From NCBI GenBank assembly GCA_023412845.1, contig JAEZRH010000036.1:1-7912 (forward strand): 7,912 nt of DNA. The letters are read 5' to 3'. Of the stretch, positions 1 through 5,544 are shown piece after piece. Each line of letters opens with the position of its first letter. Positions within the stretch are counted from its first letter, which is position 1. Under the pieces are notes generated by a model, which was not told the origin of the DNA, did no database searches, and worked only from the letters and a program-made list of their open reading frames with translations. A program made the position numbers and the translations under genes. The stretch is from Bacillota bacterium. Lineage in GTDB: Bacteria > Bacillota > Clostridia > Oscillospirales > Acutalibacteraceae.

Positions 1-1
1 C

Positions 2-193
2 GGCGGGATCGGGAACATGATCGACAGGATCTCGCACGTCTATGTGGTCGATTATCTGCACGTATCCTTTTTCCCCGCGATCTTCAATTTCGCCGATATG
101 TGCGTCACGGTCGGCGCGGTGTTTTTCATCATCCACGTCCTGTTCTATCTTGAAAATGACAACCACGCCGAAAAAGTACTGCGGATGAAATAA
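2..193 (+). CDS. lspA: Lipoprotein signal peptidase (signal peptidase II), C-terminal fragment
   Basis: Only the last 63 codons are present; the gene begins before the window and ends in TAA at 191-193. LspA is a polytopic inner-membrane aspartyl protease that removes the signal peptide from prolipoproteins after lipidation of the +1 cysteine. The fragment shows the two conserved family blocks: GNMIDR followed by VVD (Asp codon at 50-52), and FNFAD (Asp codon at 95-97). From family knowledge these two aspartates are the catalytic dyad. A hydrophobic stretch after FNFAD (VTVGAVFFIIHVLFYL) fits the last transmembrane helix, followed by a short charged tail ending in RMK. The pseudouridine synthase starts one base after the stop, matching the common Bacillota order lspA-ylyB. 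The fragment is too short for the ORF length cut-off used in many scans, so it is easily missed. Confidence 0.93.
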   Translation, partial: GGIGNMIDRISHVYVVDYLHVSFFPAIFNFADMCVTVGAVFFIIHVLFYLENDNHAEKVLRMK

Positions 194-194
194 C

Positions 195-1112
195 ATGCGC
201 AGAATCGTGCTGACCGCAGAAGAATCCGACGCCGGCGTCCGTCTGGATAAATTTATCGGCCTGAAGGCGGAGAACGTCACGCGCTCCGCGGCGGAACGTC
301 TGATCGGGCAGGGAGACGTTTCCATCGGCGGCAAGCGGGCGGAGAAAAGCCATAAATGCACCGCAGGCGAAATCGTGGAAGTGCTTCTGCCGGACCCCGT
401 GCCGGCCGGGGCCGTTCCGCAGGCCATCCCGCTCGATATCCGTTATGAGGACGACGACCTGCTCGTCGTCAACAAGCCGAAGGGCATGGTCGTTCACCCT
501 GCCGCCGGTCACGCGGACGGTACGCTGGTCAACGCGCTGCTGGCCCATTGCGGCTCGTCGCTTTCCGGAATTAACGGCGTGCTGCGGCCCGGCATCGTCC
601 ACCGCATCGACCGGGACACGAGCGGCCTGCTGATCGTTGCCAAAAATGATTTTTCCCACAGAAAACTGGCGGCGCAGATCAAGGCGCACAGCTTTACCCG
701 TATCTACGAGGCGGTCGTCGTCGGCAGTCTGAAGCAGGACGACGGCACGGTGGACGCGCCGATCGGACGGCATCCCGTGAACCGCAAGAAAATGGCGGTG
801 ACGGCGAAGAATTCCCGCGCGGCCGTCACGCACTGGCACGTGATCGCGCGGTACGAAGGGTACACCCACGTTCGGCTGAAGCTGGAAACGGGCCGCACGC
901 ATCAGATCCGCGTGCATATGGCGTATCTTGGCCACCCCGTGGCGGGAGACACGGTCTACGGCGTGAAAAAAGCGGTGCCCGGCCTCGACGGCCAGTGCCT
1001 GCATGCGCGCGTGGTCGGTTTCGTCCATCCGCGCAGCGGGAAGTACGTCGAGGTTTCGAGCGAGCTTCCGCCCTATTTTACGGATTTTCTCGGCCGTCTG
1101 CGCACACTGTAA
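195..1112 (+). CDS. rluD: RluA-family 23S rRNA pseudouridine synthase (RluD/YlyB-like)
   Basis: A 305-residue protein that isomerises uridine to pseudouridine in structured RNA, probably large-subunit rRNA. An N-terminal S4 RNA-binding domain covers about residues 14-65 (VRLDKFIG, then SAAERLIGQGDVSIGGKRA). The catalytic domain follows from about residue 80: DDLLVVNKPKGMVVHPAAGH, then the family signature HRIDRDTSGLLIVAKN at 136-151, where Asp139 is the expected nucleophile. RTHQIRVHMAYLGHPVAGD near residues 234-252 is the conserved C-terminal motif. Length is normal for RluD-type enzymes. The ATG lies one base after the lspA stop with no good Shine-Dalgarno in front, so translation is probably coupled to lspA. 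The symbol reflects domain content and synteny with Bacillus ylyB. The exact rRNA target (RluD versus RluC-like) cannot be read from the sequence. Confidence 0.93.
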   Translation: MRRIVLTAEESDAGVRLDKFIGLKAENVTRSAAERLIGQGDVSIGGKRAEKSHKCTAGEIVEVLLPDPVPAGAVPQAIPLDIRYEDDDLLVVNKPKGMVVHPAAGHADGTLVNALLAHCGSSLSGINGVLRPGIVHRIDRDTSGLLIVAKNDFSHRKLAAQIKAHSFTRIYEAVVVGSLKQDDGTVDAPIGRHPVNRKKMAVTAKNSRAAVTHWHVIARYEGYTHVRLKLETGRTHQIRVHMAYLGHPVAGDTVYGVKKAVPGLDGQCLHARVVGFVHPRSGKYVEVSSELPPYFTDFLGRLRTL

Positions 1113-1151
1113 AACAGGCATATCCCATGCGGCAAGGAGGATGGTCCCGGC

Positions 1152-1643
1152 ATGAACGAACAATCCCGCCAGACACGGTATTTGATTCTGATTGCCGCGG
1201 TCCTCTGCGCCGTTATCGTCGGTTATAATGCGTTTTATGTGCCGGACGCCTCCCTTTCCGGGTTGACCGTGAGCGTCGATCCGTCATCCGCTTCCGCCAC
1301 TTCCCGTTCGGAAGAGTACACGGCGGCGTCGATTCCGCCCGCCGTATCTTCCGGCGGCGCGGCCGTATCGTCTGTTCCTCCGGCGGAACATTCCTCGTCT
1401 TCAGTCTCCAGCACGCCGAAGCAGGCGGCCGGAAAAACAACGGGCGGCAAGATCAATATCAATACGGCGTCGGTGCAGCAGTTAAGCGACGGCCTTTCGG
1501 GCATCGGCGAAACGCTTGCCCAGCGGATCGTCGCATACAGGGAGCAGCACGGGCCTTTTAAAAGCATCGACGGGCTGAAAAACGTGAACGGCATCGGCGA
1601 CAAAAAATTCGCCGACATCCGCGCTTTCGTTACCGTAGAATAA
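1152..1643 (+). CDS. ComEA-like membrane-anchored helix-hairpin-helix DNA-binding protein
   Basis: A 163-residue protein in three parts. Residues 1-9 are short and polar; a single hydrophobic segment follows at about 10-29 (YLILIAAVLCAVIVGYNAF), consistent with a membrane anchor. A low-complexity Ser/Ala/Pro linker runs from about 34 to 98. A tandem helix-hairpin-helix domain fills about 100-163: ININTASVQQL, LSGIG at 115-119, AQRIVAYREQHGPF, then VNGIG at 145-149. This C-terminal block is the ComEA/YbaV signature; in competent bacteria ComEA binds incoming double-stranded DNA at the outer face of the membrane. The SLBB domain found in typical Bacillota ComEA is absent, and comEC is not adjacent, so a role in DNA uptake is only an inference. 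AAGGAGG at 1134-1140 supports the ATG at 1152 (11-base spacer). Tandem stops TAA TAG end the frame. Confidence 0.82.
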   Translation: MNEQSRQTRYLILIAAVLCAVIVGYNAFYVPDASLSGLTVSVDPSSASATSRSEEYTAASIPPAVSSGGAAVSSVPPAEHSSSSVSSTPKQAAGKTTGGKININTASVQQLSDGLSGIGETLAQRIVAYREQHGPFKSIDGLKNVNGIGDKKFADIRAFVTVE

Positions 1644-1722
1644 TAGAAAATCGGAAACTAGGAGGGATATTTCGTTCCCTGCGCGCATAGGGTGAGAAAC
1701 AGCCGGCAGTCCGGGCATCAGA

Positions 1723-1745
1723 GGGAAGGTCTCCGCCCCCTTCCC
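1723..1745 (+). other. GC-rich inverted repeat between comEA-like gene and nfeD promoter
   Basis: GGGAAGG at 1723-1729 pairs perfectly with CCTTCCC at 1739-1745 around a 9-base loop. A competing pairing, GCCGG at 1702-1706 with CCGGC at 1744-1748, overlaps it. There is no T tract downstream (the next bases are GGCATATTGC), so it does not meet the usual pattern of a Rho-independent terminator. It may help end transcription of the upstream operon or may be incidental. Confidence 0.25.
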
Positions 1746-1751
1746 GGCATA

Positions 1752-1780
1752 TTGCATGAAGGCCGGTTTCATGGTAAAAT
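1752..1780 (+). promoter_or_regulatory. Predicted sigma-A promoter for nfeD-qmcA
   Basis: The -35 element TTGCAT (1752-1757) is separated by exactly 17 bases from the -10 element TAAAAT (1775-1780), which is preceded by TG at 1772-1773 as in an extended -10. Transcription would start near 1787, giving a leader of about 40 bases before the nfeD start. It lies in the 184-base gap after the comEA-like gene, where a new transcription unit is expected. The assignment is from consensus matching only. Confidence 0.6.
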
Positions 1781-1791
1781 AAATCTGTAAT

Positions 1792-1807
1792 GGACTTGGG
1801 AAAGTCC
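1792..1807 (+). other. Stem-loop at the 5' end of the nfeD leader
   Basis: GGACTT (1792-1797) pairs perfectly with AAGTCC (1802-1807) around the four-base loop GGGA, which fits the stable GNRA tetraloop pattern. It would sit about five bases from the predicted transcript start and end three bases before the purine-rich ribosome binding site. A role in mRNA stability or in keeping the binding site open is inferred. Confidence 0.4.
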
Positions 1808-1810
1808 GGG

Positions 1811-1817
1811 AAGGGGG
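1811..1817 (+). promoter_or_regulatory. Ribosome binding site deciding the nfeD start
   Basis: AAGGGGG at 1811-1817 is only one base from the first in-frame ATG (1819) but 10 bases from the ATG at 1828. Normal spacing therefore favours 1828 as the start codon, which removes three residues (MAD) from the longest reading. Confidence 0.6.
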
Positions 1818-1827
1818 AATGGCCGAT

Positions 1828-2259
1828 ATGATGCCGTATATCTGGCTTGCCGTGATTCTTCTTGCGGCCGTGATAGAAATGGCGACCGTACAGCTTGTTT
1901 CCGTCTGGTTTGCCGTGGGCAGCATCGCCGCTCTGATCGCATGTCTGGCAGGCGCGCCGCTGATCGTGCAGATCGTTGTTTTCGGGCTCGTCTCCGTGGC
2001 AACGCTTGCCGCTATGCGTCCTCTGGCCGTCAAGAAGTTTGCCGTACAGAAGACCCGCACCAATGCCGACCGTTACCTTGGAAAAGTCGCGGTCGTGACC
2101 GCGGAGATCAACAATACCATCGGTACGGGACAGGCAAATGTTCTTGGCAGCATCTGGACCGCGCGTTCCGCCGACGGTTCTGTGATTCCGGCCGGCCGGC
2201 GCGTGGTGGTCGAATCCATTGACGGGGTGAAATTGATTGTCCGCGAGAAAGCGGATTGA
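1828..2259 (+). CDS. nfeD: Short NfeD-family membrane protein
   Basis: A 143-residue protein from the chosen ATG; the longest frame starts at 1819. Three hydrophobic segments cover roughly residues 3-22, 24-41 and 43-63, so the protein is integral to the cytoplasmic membrane. A soluble beta-rich domain follows from about 80 to 140: GKVAVVTAEINN, a Gly-Ile-Trp element around 107-110 (GSIW), and VVVESIDGVKLIV at the end. This pattern is the OB-fold domain of the short NfeD class (compare E. coli YbbJ). Long NfeD proteins carry an additional ClpP-like serine protease domain, which is absent here. Short NfeD proteins are encoded next to SPFH/stomatin genes and are thought to work with them in membrane microdomains or membrane quality control. 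Here the SPFH gene follows after 23 bases, presumably on the same mRNA. Confidence 0.85.
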   Translation: MMPYIWLAVILLAAVIEMATVQLVSVWFAVGSIAALIACLAGAPLIVQIVVFGLVSVATLAAMRPLAVKKFAVQKTRTNADRYLGKVAVVTAEINNTIGTGQANVLGSIWTARSADGSVIPAGRRVVVESIDGVKLIVREKAD

Positions 2260-2282
2260 AATCATAAGGAGGTAAGAAAGTT

Positions 2283-3194
2283 ATGCTGTGGGTCCTCATT
2301 ATCCTGATCGTTGTCGCTTTTATCATCCTCATAGCCAACGTGAAGGTCGTTCCGCAGGCACACGCCTATGTCATCGAGCGCCTCGGCGCGTATCAGACGA
2401 CATGGGACACCGGTCTCCATTTCATGGTCCCCTTTATCGACAAGCTATCCAAGAAGGTCTCTCTCAAAGAGCAGGTTATCGACTTCCCCCCGCAGCCGGT
2501 CATTACCAAAGACAACGTGACCATGCAGATCGACACGGTCGTCTATTTCCAGATCACGGACCCGAAGCTGTACGCTTACGGCGTGGAGCGCCCGCTTTCC
2601 GCCATCGAAAACCTTTCGGCGACGACCCTGCGTAATATCATCGGCGAACTGGAACTGGACCATACTCTTACCTCGCGTGACGTCATCAACGCCAAAATCC
2701 GCACGGTGCTCGATGAAGCGACGGATGCCTGGGGCATCAAGGTCAACCGCGTGGAACTGAAGAACATCATCCCTCCGAAGGAAATCCAGGAGTCCATGGA
2801 GAAGCAGATGAAGGCCGAGCGTGAGCGCCGCGCCCAGATCCTGACTGCGGAAGGGGAAAAGAGCAGCGCAATTCTGGTCGCGGAAGGCGAAAAGGAATCC
2901 ACCATCCTGCGCGCGGACGCGCAGAAAGAAACAAAAATCCGCGAAGCGCAGGGCGAAGCGGAGGCGATCCTTCTGGTGCAGAAAGCTCTGGCCGACGGTA
3001 TCAAACTGCTGAACGAGGCCAGCCCCAGCGAGCAGGTCATTGCGCTTAAGAGCCTCGATGCGTTCGAAAAGGCGGCGGACGGCAAGGCAACAAAGATTAT
3101 TATCCCGTCTGAAATCCAGTCTCTGGCCGGCCTTGCGGCTTCTCTCAAGGAGCTTGTCACCGACGGCGCGGCAGGGGAAGAAGTCAAAAAATAA
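2283..3194 (+). CDS. qmcA: SPFH/Band 7 domain membrane protein (QmcA/stomatin-like)
   Basis: A 303-residue protein. One N-terminal hydrophobic segment (about 2-20, LWVLIILIVVAFIILIANV) anchors it. The SPFH domain spans about 21-175: VVPQAHAYVIERLGAY, GLHFMVPFIDKL, DNVTMQIDTVVYFQITDP, IRTVLDEATDAWGIKVNRVE and IIPPKEIQESMEKQMKAERE. A charged helical region follows, with four consecutive 11-residue units at 182-225 (RRAQILTAEGE, KSSAILVAEGE, KESTILRADAQ, KETKIREAQGE), consistent with a hendecad coiled coil. The C-terminal part has IIIPSEIQSLAGLAASLKEL. Length and block order match E. coli QmcA (YbbK), whose partner YbbJ is also a short NfeD. Such proteins oligomerise in the membrane and organise microdomains or modulate membrane proteases; the exact role here is unknown. 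AAGGAGGT at 2266-2273 supports the ATG. A terminator follows directly. Confidence 0.9.
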   Translation: MLWVLIILIVVAFIILIANVKVVPQAHAYVIERLGAYQTTWDTGLHFMVPFIDKLSKKVSLKEQVIDFPPQPVITKDNVTMQIDTVVYFQITDPKLYAYGVERPLSAIENLSATTLRNIIGELELDHTLTSRDVINAKIRTVLDEATDAWGIKVNRVELKNIIPPKEIQESMEKQMKAERERRAQILTAEGEKSSAILVAEGEKESTILRADAQKETKIREAQGEAEAILLVQKALADGIKLLNEASPSEQVIALKSLDAFEKAADGKATKIIIPSEIQSLAGLAASLKELVTDGAAGEEVKK

Positions 3195-3202
3195 TGTTTT
3201 TG

Positions 3203-3241
3203 CCGGGTCGGACCCTGTAAGGTCCCACCCGGTCTCTTTTT
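3203..3241 (+). terminator. Rho-independent terminator after qmcA
   Basis: CCGGGT (3203-3208) pairs with ACCCGG (3227-3232) and GGACC (3210-3214) with GGTCC (3221-3225), separated by a single C-C mismatch (3209/3226). The loop is CTGTAA. The stem is followed by a pyrimidine run, TCTCTTTTT, at 3233-3241. It begins nine bases after the qmcA stop and separates the nfeD-qmcA unit from the purine genes. Confidence 0.9.
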
Positions 3242-3261
3242 GCATAGGAAGCAGTCGACGC

Positions 3262-3290
3262 TTGCAATTTTTTTGACAATCCTCTAAAAT
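3262..3290 (+). promoter_or_regulatory. Predicted sigma-A promoter of the purine operon
   Basis: TTGCAA (3262-3267) lies 17 bases upstream of TAAAAT (3285-3290) in an AT-rich stretch between the terminator and purE. Transcription would start near 3297, giving a leader of about 50 bases. A perfect TTGACA (3273-3278) also occurs inside this spacer but has no matching -10 at 16-18 bases, so I do not pair it. The leader is too short for a purine riboswitch and none of its conserved blocks are seen. Confidence 0.55.
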
Positions 3291-3309
3291 AACATGTGGA
3301 TGTCAAAAA
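3270..3309. promoter_or_regulatory. Inverted repeat straddling the pur promoter (possible operator)
   Basis: TTTTTGACAATCC (3270-3282) and GGATGTCAAAAA (3298-3309) are inverted repeats differing by one extra A in the left arm. The predicted -10 (3285-3290) lies between the arms, and the likely start site is beside the right arm. The left arm is therefore upstream of the transcript, so a DNA-binding site fits better than an RNA hairpin. It does not resemble the CGAAC-containing PurBox of Bacillus PurR. Regulator and function are unknown. Confidence 0.4.
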
Positions 3310-3335
3310 GTTGGGTCTGCATTTTACAAAGAATT

Positions 3336-3341
3336 AAGGAG
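3336..3341 (+). promoter_or_regulatory. Ribosome binding site deciding the purE start
   Basis: AAGGAG at 3336-3341 sits 8 bases before the ATG at 3350. The longer frame would begin at a GTG at 3341 that overlaps this site, so 3350 is the likely start. Confidence 0.85.
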
Positions 3342-3349
3342 TGTTGGCA

Positions 3350-3856
3350 ATGTCCGTTCAGAAAAGGGTAGCCGTCATTATGGGCAGCGACAGCGATTTT
3401 CCGGTGGTCTCGGCCGCCATCAAAAAGCTGAAGGCGTTCGATATCCCCGTGGAAACGCGCGTCATCTCCGCGCACAGGACGCCGAAGGCGGCGTCGGAGT
3501 TCGCGGAGTCCGCCGCGGAGAACGGCTTCGGCGTCATCATCGCCGCCGCGGGCATGGCGGCCCACCTCGCCGGTTTTCTTGCCGCGGGAACGACGCTGCC
3601 CGTGATCGGCGTCCCGATGAAATCCTCTCAGCTTGAAGGGCTGGATGCGCTCCTTGCGACGGTGCAGATGCCCAGCGGGATCCCGGTCGCGACCGTCGCC
3701 ATCAACGGCGCCGAGAACGCGGCTGTCCTTGCGGCGGAGATTCTGGCGCTCGGCGACCCGGAGCTTGCCGCCAAACTGGCCGCCATGAAGCGCGAGCTGG
3801 CGGAAAAGGTTGCGAAAAAAGACAGCGCCATCCGGGAACAGGCGGAGAACCTTTAA
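3350..3856 (+). CDS. purE: N5-carboxyaminoimidazole ribonucleotide mutase (PurE, class I)
   Basis: A 168-residue cytosolic enzyme of de novo purine synthesis that converts N5-CAIR to CAIR. The glycine-rich phosphate-binding start VAVIMGSDSDFPVV covers residues 7-20. SAHRTP at 40-45 carries the conserved His42 of the active site. AAAGMAAHLAGFLAAGTTLP (65-84) and VIGVPMKSSQLEGLDALLAT follow, and VQMPSGIPVATVAI lies near 105-118. The AAHLxG and LPVIGVP blocks match the class I mutases that normally need PurK, rather than class II AIR carboxylases. No purK is in the window. HLAG replaces the commoner HLPG in the active-site loop region, a mild variant. It is the first gene of the purine operon, and purM follows after 21 bases. 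Confidence 0.95.
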   Translation: MSVQKRVAVIMGSDSDFPVVSAAIKKLKAFDIPVETRVISAHRTPKAASEFAESAAENGFGVIIAAAGMAAHLAGFLAAGTTLPVIGVPMKSSQLEGLDALLATVQMPSGIPVATVAINGAENAAVLAAEILALGDPELAAKLAAMKRELAEKVAKKDSAIREQAENL

Positions 3857-3877
3857 AAAAGCAGAGGAGAAAACGGA

Positions 3878-4912
3878 ATGAAGAGTTTCAGCGAAAGCTA
3901 TAAAGCCGCCGGGGTGGACGTCACCGCGGGTTATCAGGCGGTTGAACTGATGAAAAAGCATGTGCAGCGCACCAACGTCCCGGGCGTCCTCTCCGGCATC
4001 GGCGGGTTTGGCGGATTGTTCCAGCCGGATCTTTCCGGTTTTCAGACGCCGGTTTTTGTCAGCGGCACGGACGGCGTGGGCACAAAGCTGAAAATCGCGT
4101 TTCTGATGGACAAGCACGATACCGTTGGGATCGACTGCGTGGCCATGTGCGTGAACGACGTGGTCTGCTGCGGAGCAAAGCCCCTGTTCTTCCTCGATTA
4201 TGTCGCCGTCGGCAAGAATCACCCGGAAATGGTCGAGCAGATCGTGTCGGGCGTCGCCGAGGGCTGCGTGCAGGCCGGCTGCGCGCTTGTCGGGGGCGAG
4301 ACGGCCGAGATGCCGGGCTTTTACCCGGCGGACGAGTACGACCTTGCAGGTTTTTCCGTCGGCGTGGTGGACCGGAACAAAGTCCTTGACGGCGCCGGCC
4401 TCATGCCGGGAGACGTTCTGATCGGCCTGCCTTCGTCCGGCCTGCATTCCAACGGCTTTTCGCTGGTGCGCAAGGTCTTCAACATCAGCGAGCGGAACGT
4501 CGGCATGCAGATCGGCGAGCTTGGCCGTTCGCTTGGGGAAGAACTCCTGACCCCGACGAGGATTTACGTGAAGCCGGTGCTTTCGCTGCTTCAGAAGGTC
4601 CGTGTGAAGGCAATCTCCCACATCACCGGCGGCGGATTTTTCGAGAACATCCCAAGAATGCTGAAACCTGGCACCACGGCCAAAATCGAGCTTGCCGCGC
4701 TGCCGAAGCTGCCGATCTTTTCACTCCTCCAGCGGCAGGGCAACATTCCGGAGCACGACATGTACAACACGTTCAATATGGGCGTCGGCATGTGCCTCGC
4801 CGCGTCGAAGGAAGACGCCGACGCAGCACTGGAATGCCTCGAAGCCTGCGGGGAAAAGGCCTGCGTGATGGGTGAAATCGTGTCCGGCGACGAGGGAGTC
4901 GTGCTATGCTGA
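3878..4912 (+). CDS. purM: Phosphoribosylformylglycinamidine cyclo-ligase (AIR synthetase)
   Basis: A 344-residue ATP-dependent enzyme that closes the imidazole ring of FGAM to give AIR, the precursor of the PurE substrate. Visible family motifs are SGTDGVGTKLKIAF at 62-75, GIDCVAMCVNDVVCCGAKPL at 84-103, VGGETAEMPGFY at 138-149, GLPSSGLHSNGFSLVRKVF near 183-201, LLTPTRIYVKP near 223-233, HITGGGFFENIPR at 248-260, and YNTFNMGVGMCL near 296-307. These cover the N-terminal dimer half and the ATP-binding C-terminal half, and the length is normal. GAGGAG at 3864-3869, 8 bases upstream, supports the ATG. The last 7 bases overlap the start of purN, so the two are very probably translated together. 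Confidence 0.97.
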   Translation: MKSFSESYKAAGVDVTAGYQAVELMKKHVQRTNVPGVLSGIGGFGGLFQPDLSGFQTPVFVSGTDGVGTKLKIAFLMDKHDTVGIDCVAMCVNDVVCCGAKPLFFLDYVAVGKNHPEMVEQIVSGVAEGCVQAGCALVGGETAEMPGFYPADEYDLAGFSVGVVDRNKVLDGAGLMPGDVLIGLPSSGLHSNGFSLVRKVFNISERNVGMQIGELGRSLGEELLTPTRIYVKPVLSLLQKVRVKAISHITGGGFFENIPRMLKPGTTAKIELAALPKLPIFSLLQRQGNIPEHDMYNTFNMGVGMCLAASKEDADAALECLEACGEKACVMGEIVSGDEGVVLC

Positions 4913-5544
4913 ACATCGCCGTCCTTGTTTCCGGCGGAGGGACCAACCTGCAGGCGCTGCTCGACGCGGAAAAAGCGGGGAAAATACCGGGCGGCACCGT
5001 TGCGCTGGTCGTTTCCAGCAATCCGAAGGCCTACGCGCTGGAGCGCGCGCGCAGGGCCGGTGTAGCGACGGCGGTCCTGCGCCGCCGGGAATTTGCTTCG
5101 CAGCGGGAGTATGACGACGCGCTTCTGAGCCGGCTCAAAGAGAGTGGGATCGGCCTTGTGATTCTTGCGGGATTTATGACCATCGTCAGCAGCCGGGTGG
5201 TCGGAGAGTTCCCCAATCGGATCATGAACATTCATCCGTCGCTGATCCCGTCCTTCTGCGGTGAAGGGTATTACGGCCTGCACGTACATGAAGAGGCGCT
5301 GAAACGCGGTGTGAGGGTGACCGGCGCGACCGTCCATTTTGTAAATGAAATCTGTGACGGAGGGCCGATCATCCTGCAGAAAGCGGTCGAGGTCCTGCAG
5401 GACGACACGCCGGAAGTGCTGCAGAGACGCGTCATGGAGCAGGCGGAGTGGAAGCTGCTTCCGCAGGCCGCGGCGCTTTTCTGTGCGGGCAGGCTGCGGG
5501 TAGAAAACGGCAGAGTCATCATTACGGGAGGTTTGAAACGTTGA
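4906..5544 (+). CDS. purN: Phosphoribosylglycinamide formyltransferase (GAR transformylase)
   Basis: A 212-residue enzyme that transfers the formyl group of 10-formyl-tetrahydrofolate to GAR, the product of PurD. The N-terminal nucleotide-binding loop is IAVLVSGGGTNLQALLDA (4-21). VILAGFMTIVSS (85-96) leads into MNIHPSLIPSF at 107-117, with the catalytic Asn108 and His110. GATVHFVNEICDGGPII (140-156) supplies Asp151, the third conserved catalytic residue. The segment SFCGEGYYGLHVHEEAL lengthens the loop after HPSL compared with E. coli PurN, which I regard as a clostridial-type variant. The ATG overlaps the end of purM by 7 bases (stop TGA at 4910-4912) with no strong independent Shine-Dalgarno. 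The GGGAGG near the gene's end serves the next gene. The stop TGA overlaps the TTG start of purO. Confidence 0.96.
   Translation: MLNIAVLVSGGGTNLQALLDAEKAGKIPGGTVALVVSSNPKAYALERARRAGVATAVLRRREFASQREYDDALLSRLKESGIGLVILAGFMTIVSSRVVGEFPNRIMNIHPSLIPSFCGEGYYGLHVHEEALKRGVRVTGATVHFVNEICDGGPIILQKAVEVLQDDTPEVLQRRVMEQAEWKLLPQAAALFCAGRLRVENGRVIITGGLKR
5526..5531 (+). promoter_or_regulatory. Ribosome binding site deciding the purO TTG start
   Basis: GGGAGG at 5526-5531, inside the end of purN, lies 9 bases before the TTG at 5541. No ATG or GTG sits at suitable spacing in this frame. The nearest upstream in-frame ATG (5448) would place about 30 residues of purN-overlapping, non-family sequence in front. 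Confidence 0.75.

Noticed and set aside
1127..1155. CATGC/GCATG inverted repeat flanking the ribosome binding site of the comEA-like gene
   Set aside because: Only five pairs around a long loop; too weak to claim a regulatory hairpin.
129..1163. 344-codon minus-strand frame opposite the pseudouridine synthase
   Set aside because: Same shadow pattern: opposite a conserved gene with intact catalytic motifs, no domain recognisable, overlaps the ends of both neighbours.
1756..1782. Eight-codon leader peptide frame (MKAGFMVK) in the nfeD upstream region
   Set aside because: It overlaps the predicted promoter elements, lies upstream of the likely start site and has no ribosome binding site.
3273..3278. 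Perfect TTGACA as the -35 of the pur promoter
   Set aside because: No acceptable -10 lies 16-18 bases downstream; the TTGCAA at 3262 pairs with TAAAAT at exactly 17 bases. The TTGACA is part of the inverted repeat instead.
3195..3349. Purine (guanine/adenine), PRPP or ppGpp riboswitch ahead of purE
   Set aside because: The predicted leader is only about 50 bases and the conserved purine-riboswitch blocks are not found; no second terminator-like stem precedes purE.
3284..4621. 445-codon open frame on the minus strand opposite purE and purM
   Set aside because: It lies wholly opposite two clear, conserved genes, shows no recognisable domain, is rich in Arg/His/Asp as expected for the reverse of GC-rich codons, and has no convincing ribosome binding site.
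5448..5540. N-terminal extension of purO from ATG 5448
   Set aside because: It would overlap purN by almost 100 bases and encode non-conserved Arg/Gly-rich sequence; the TTG at 5541 has a good ribosome binding site at proper distance.
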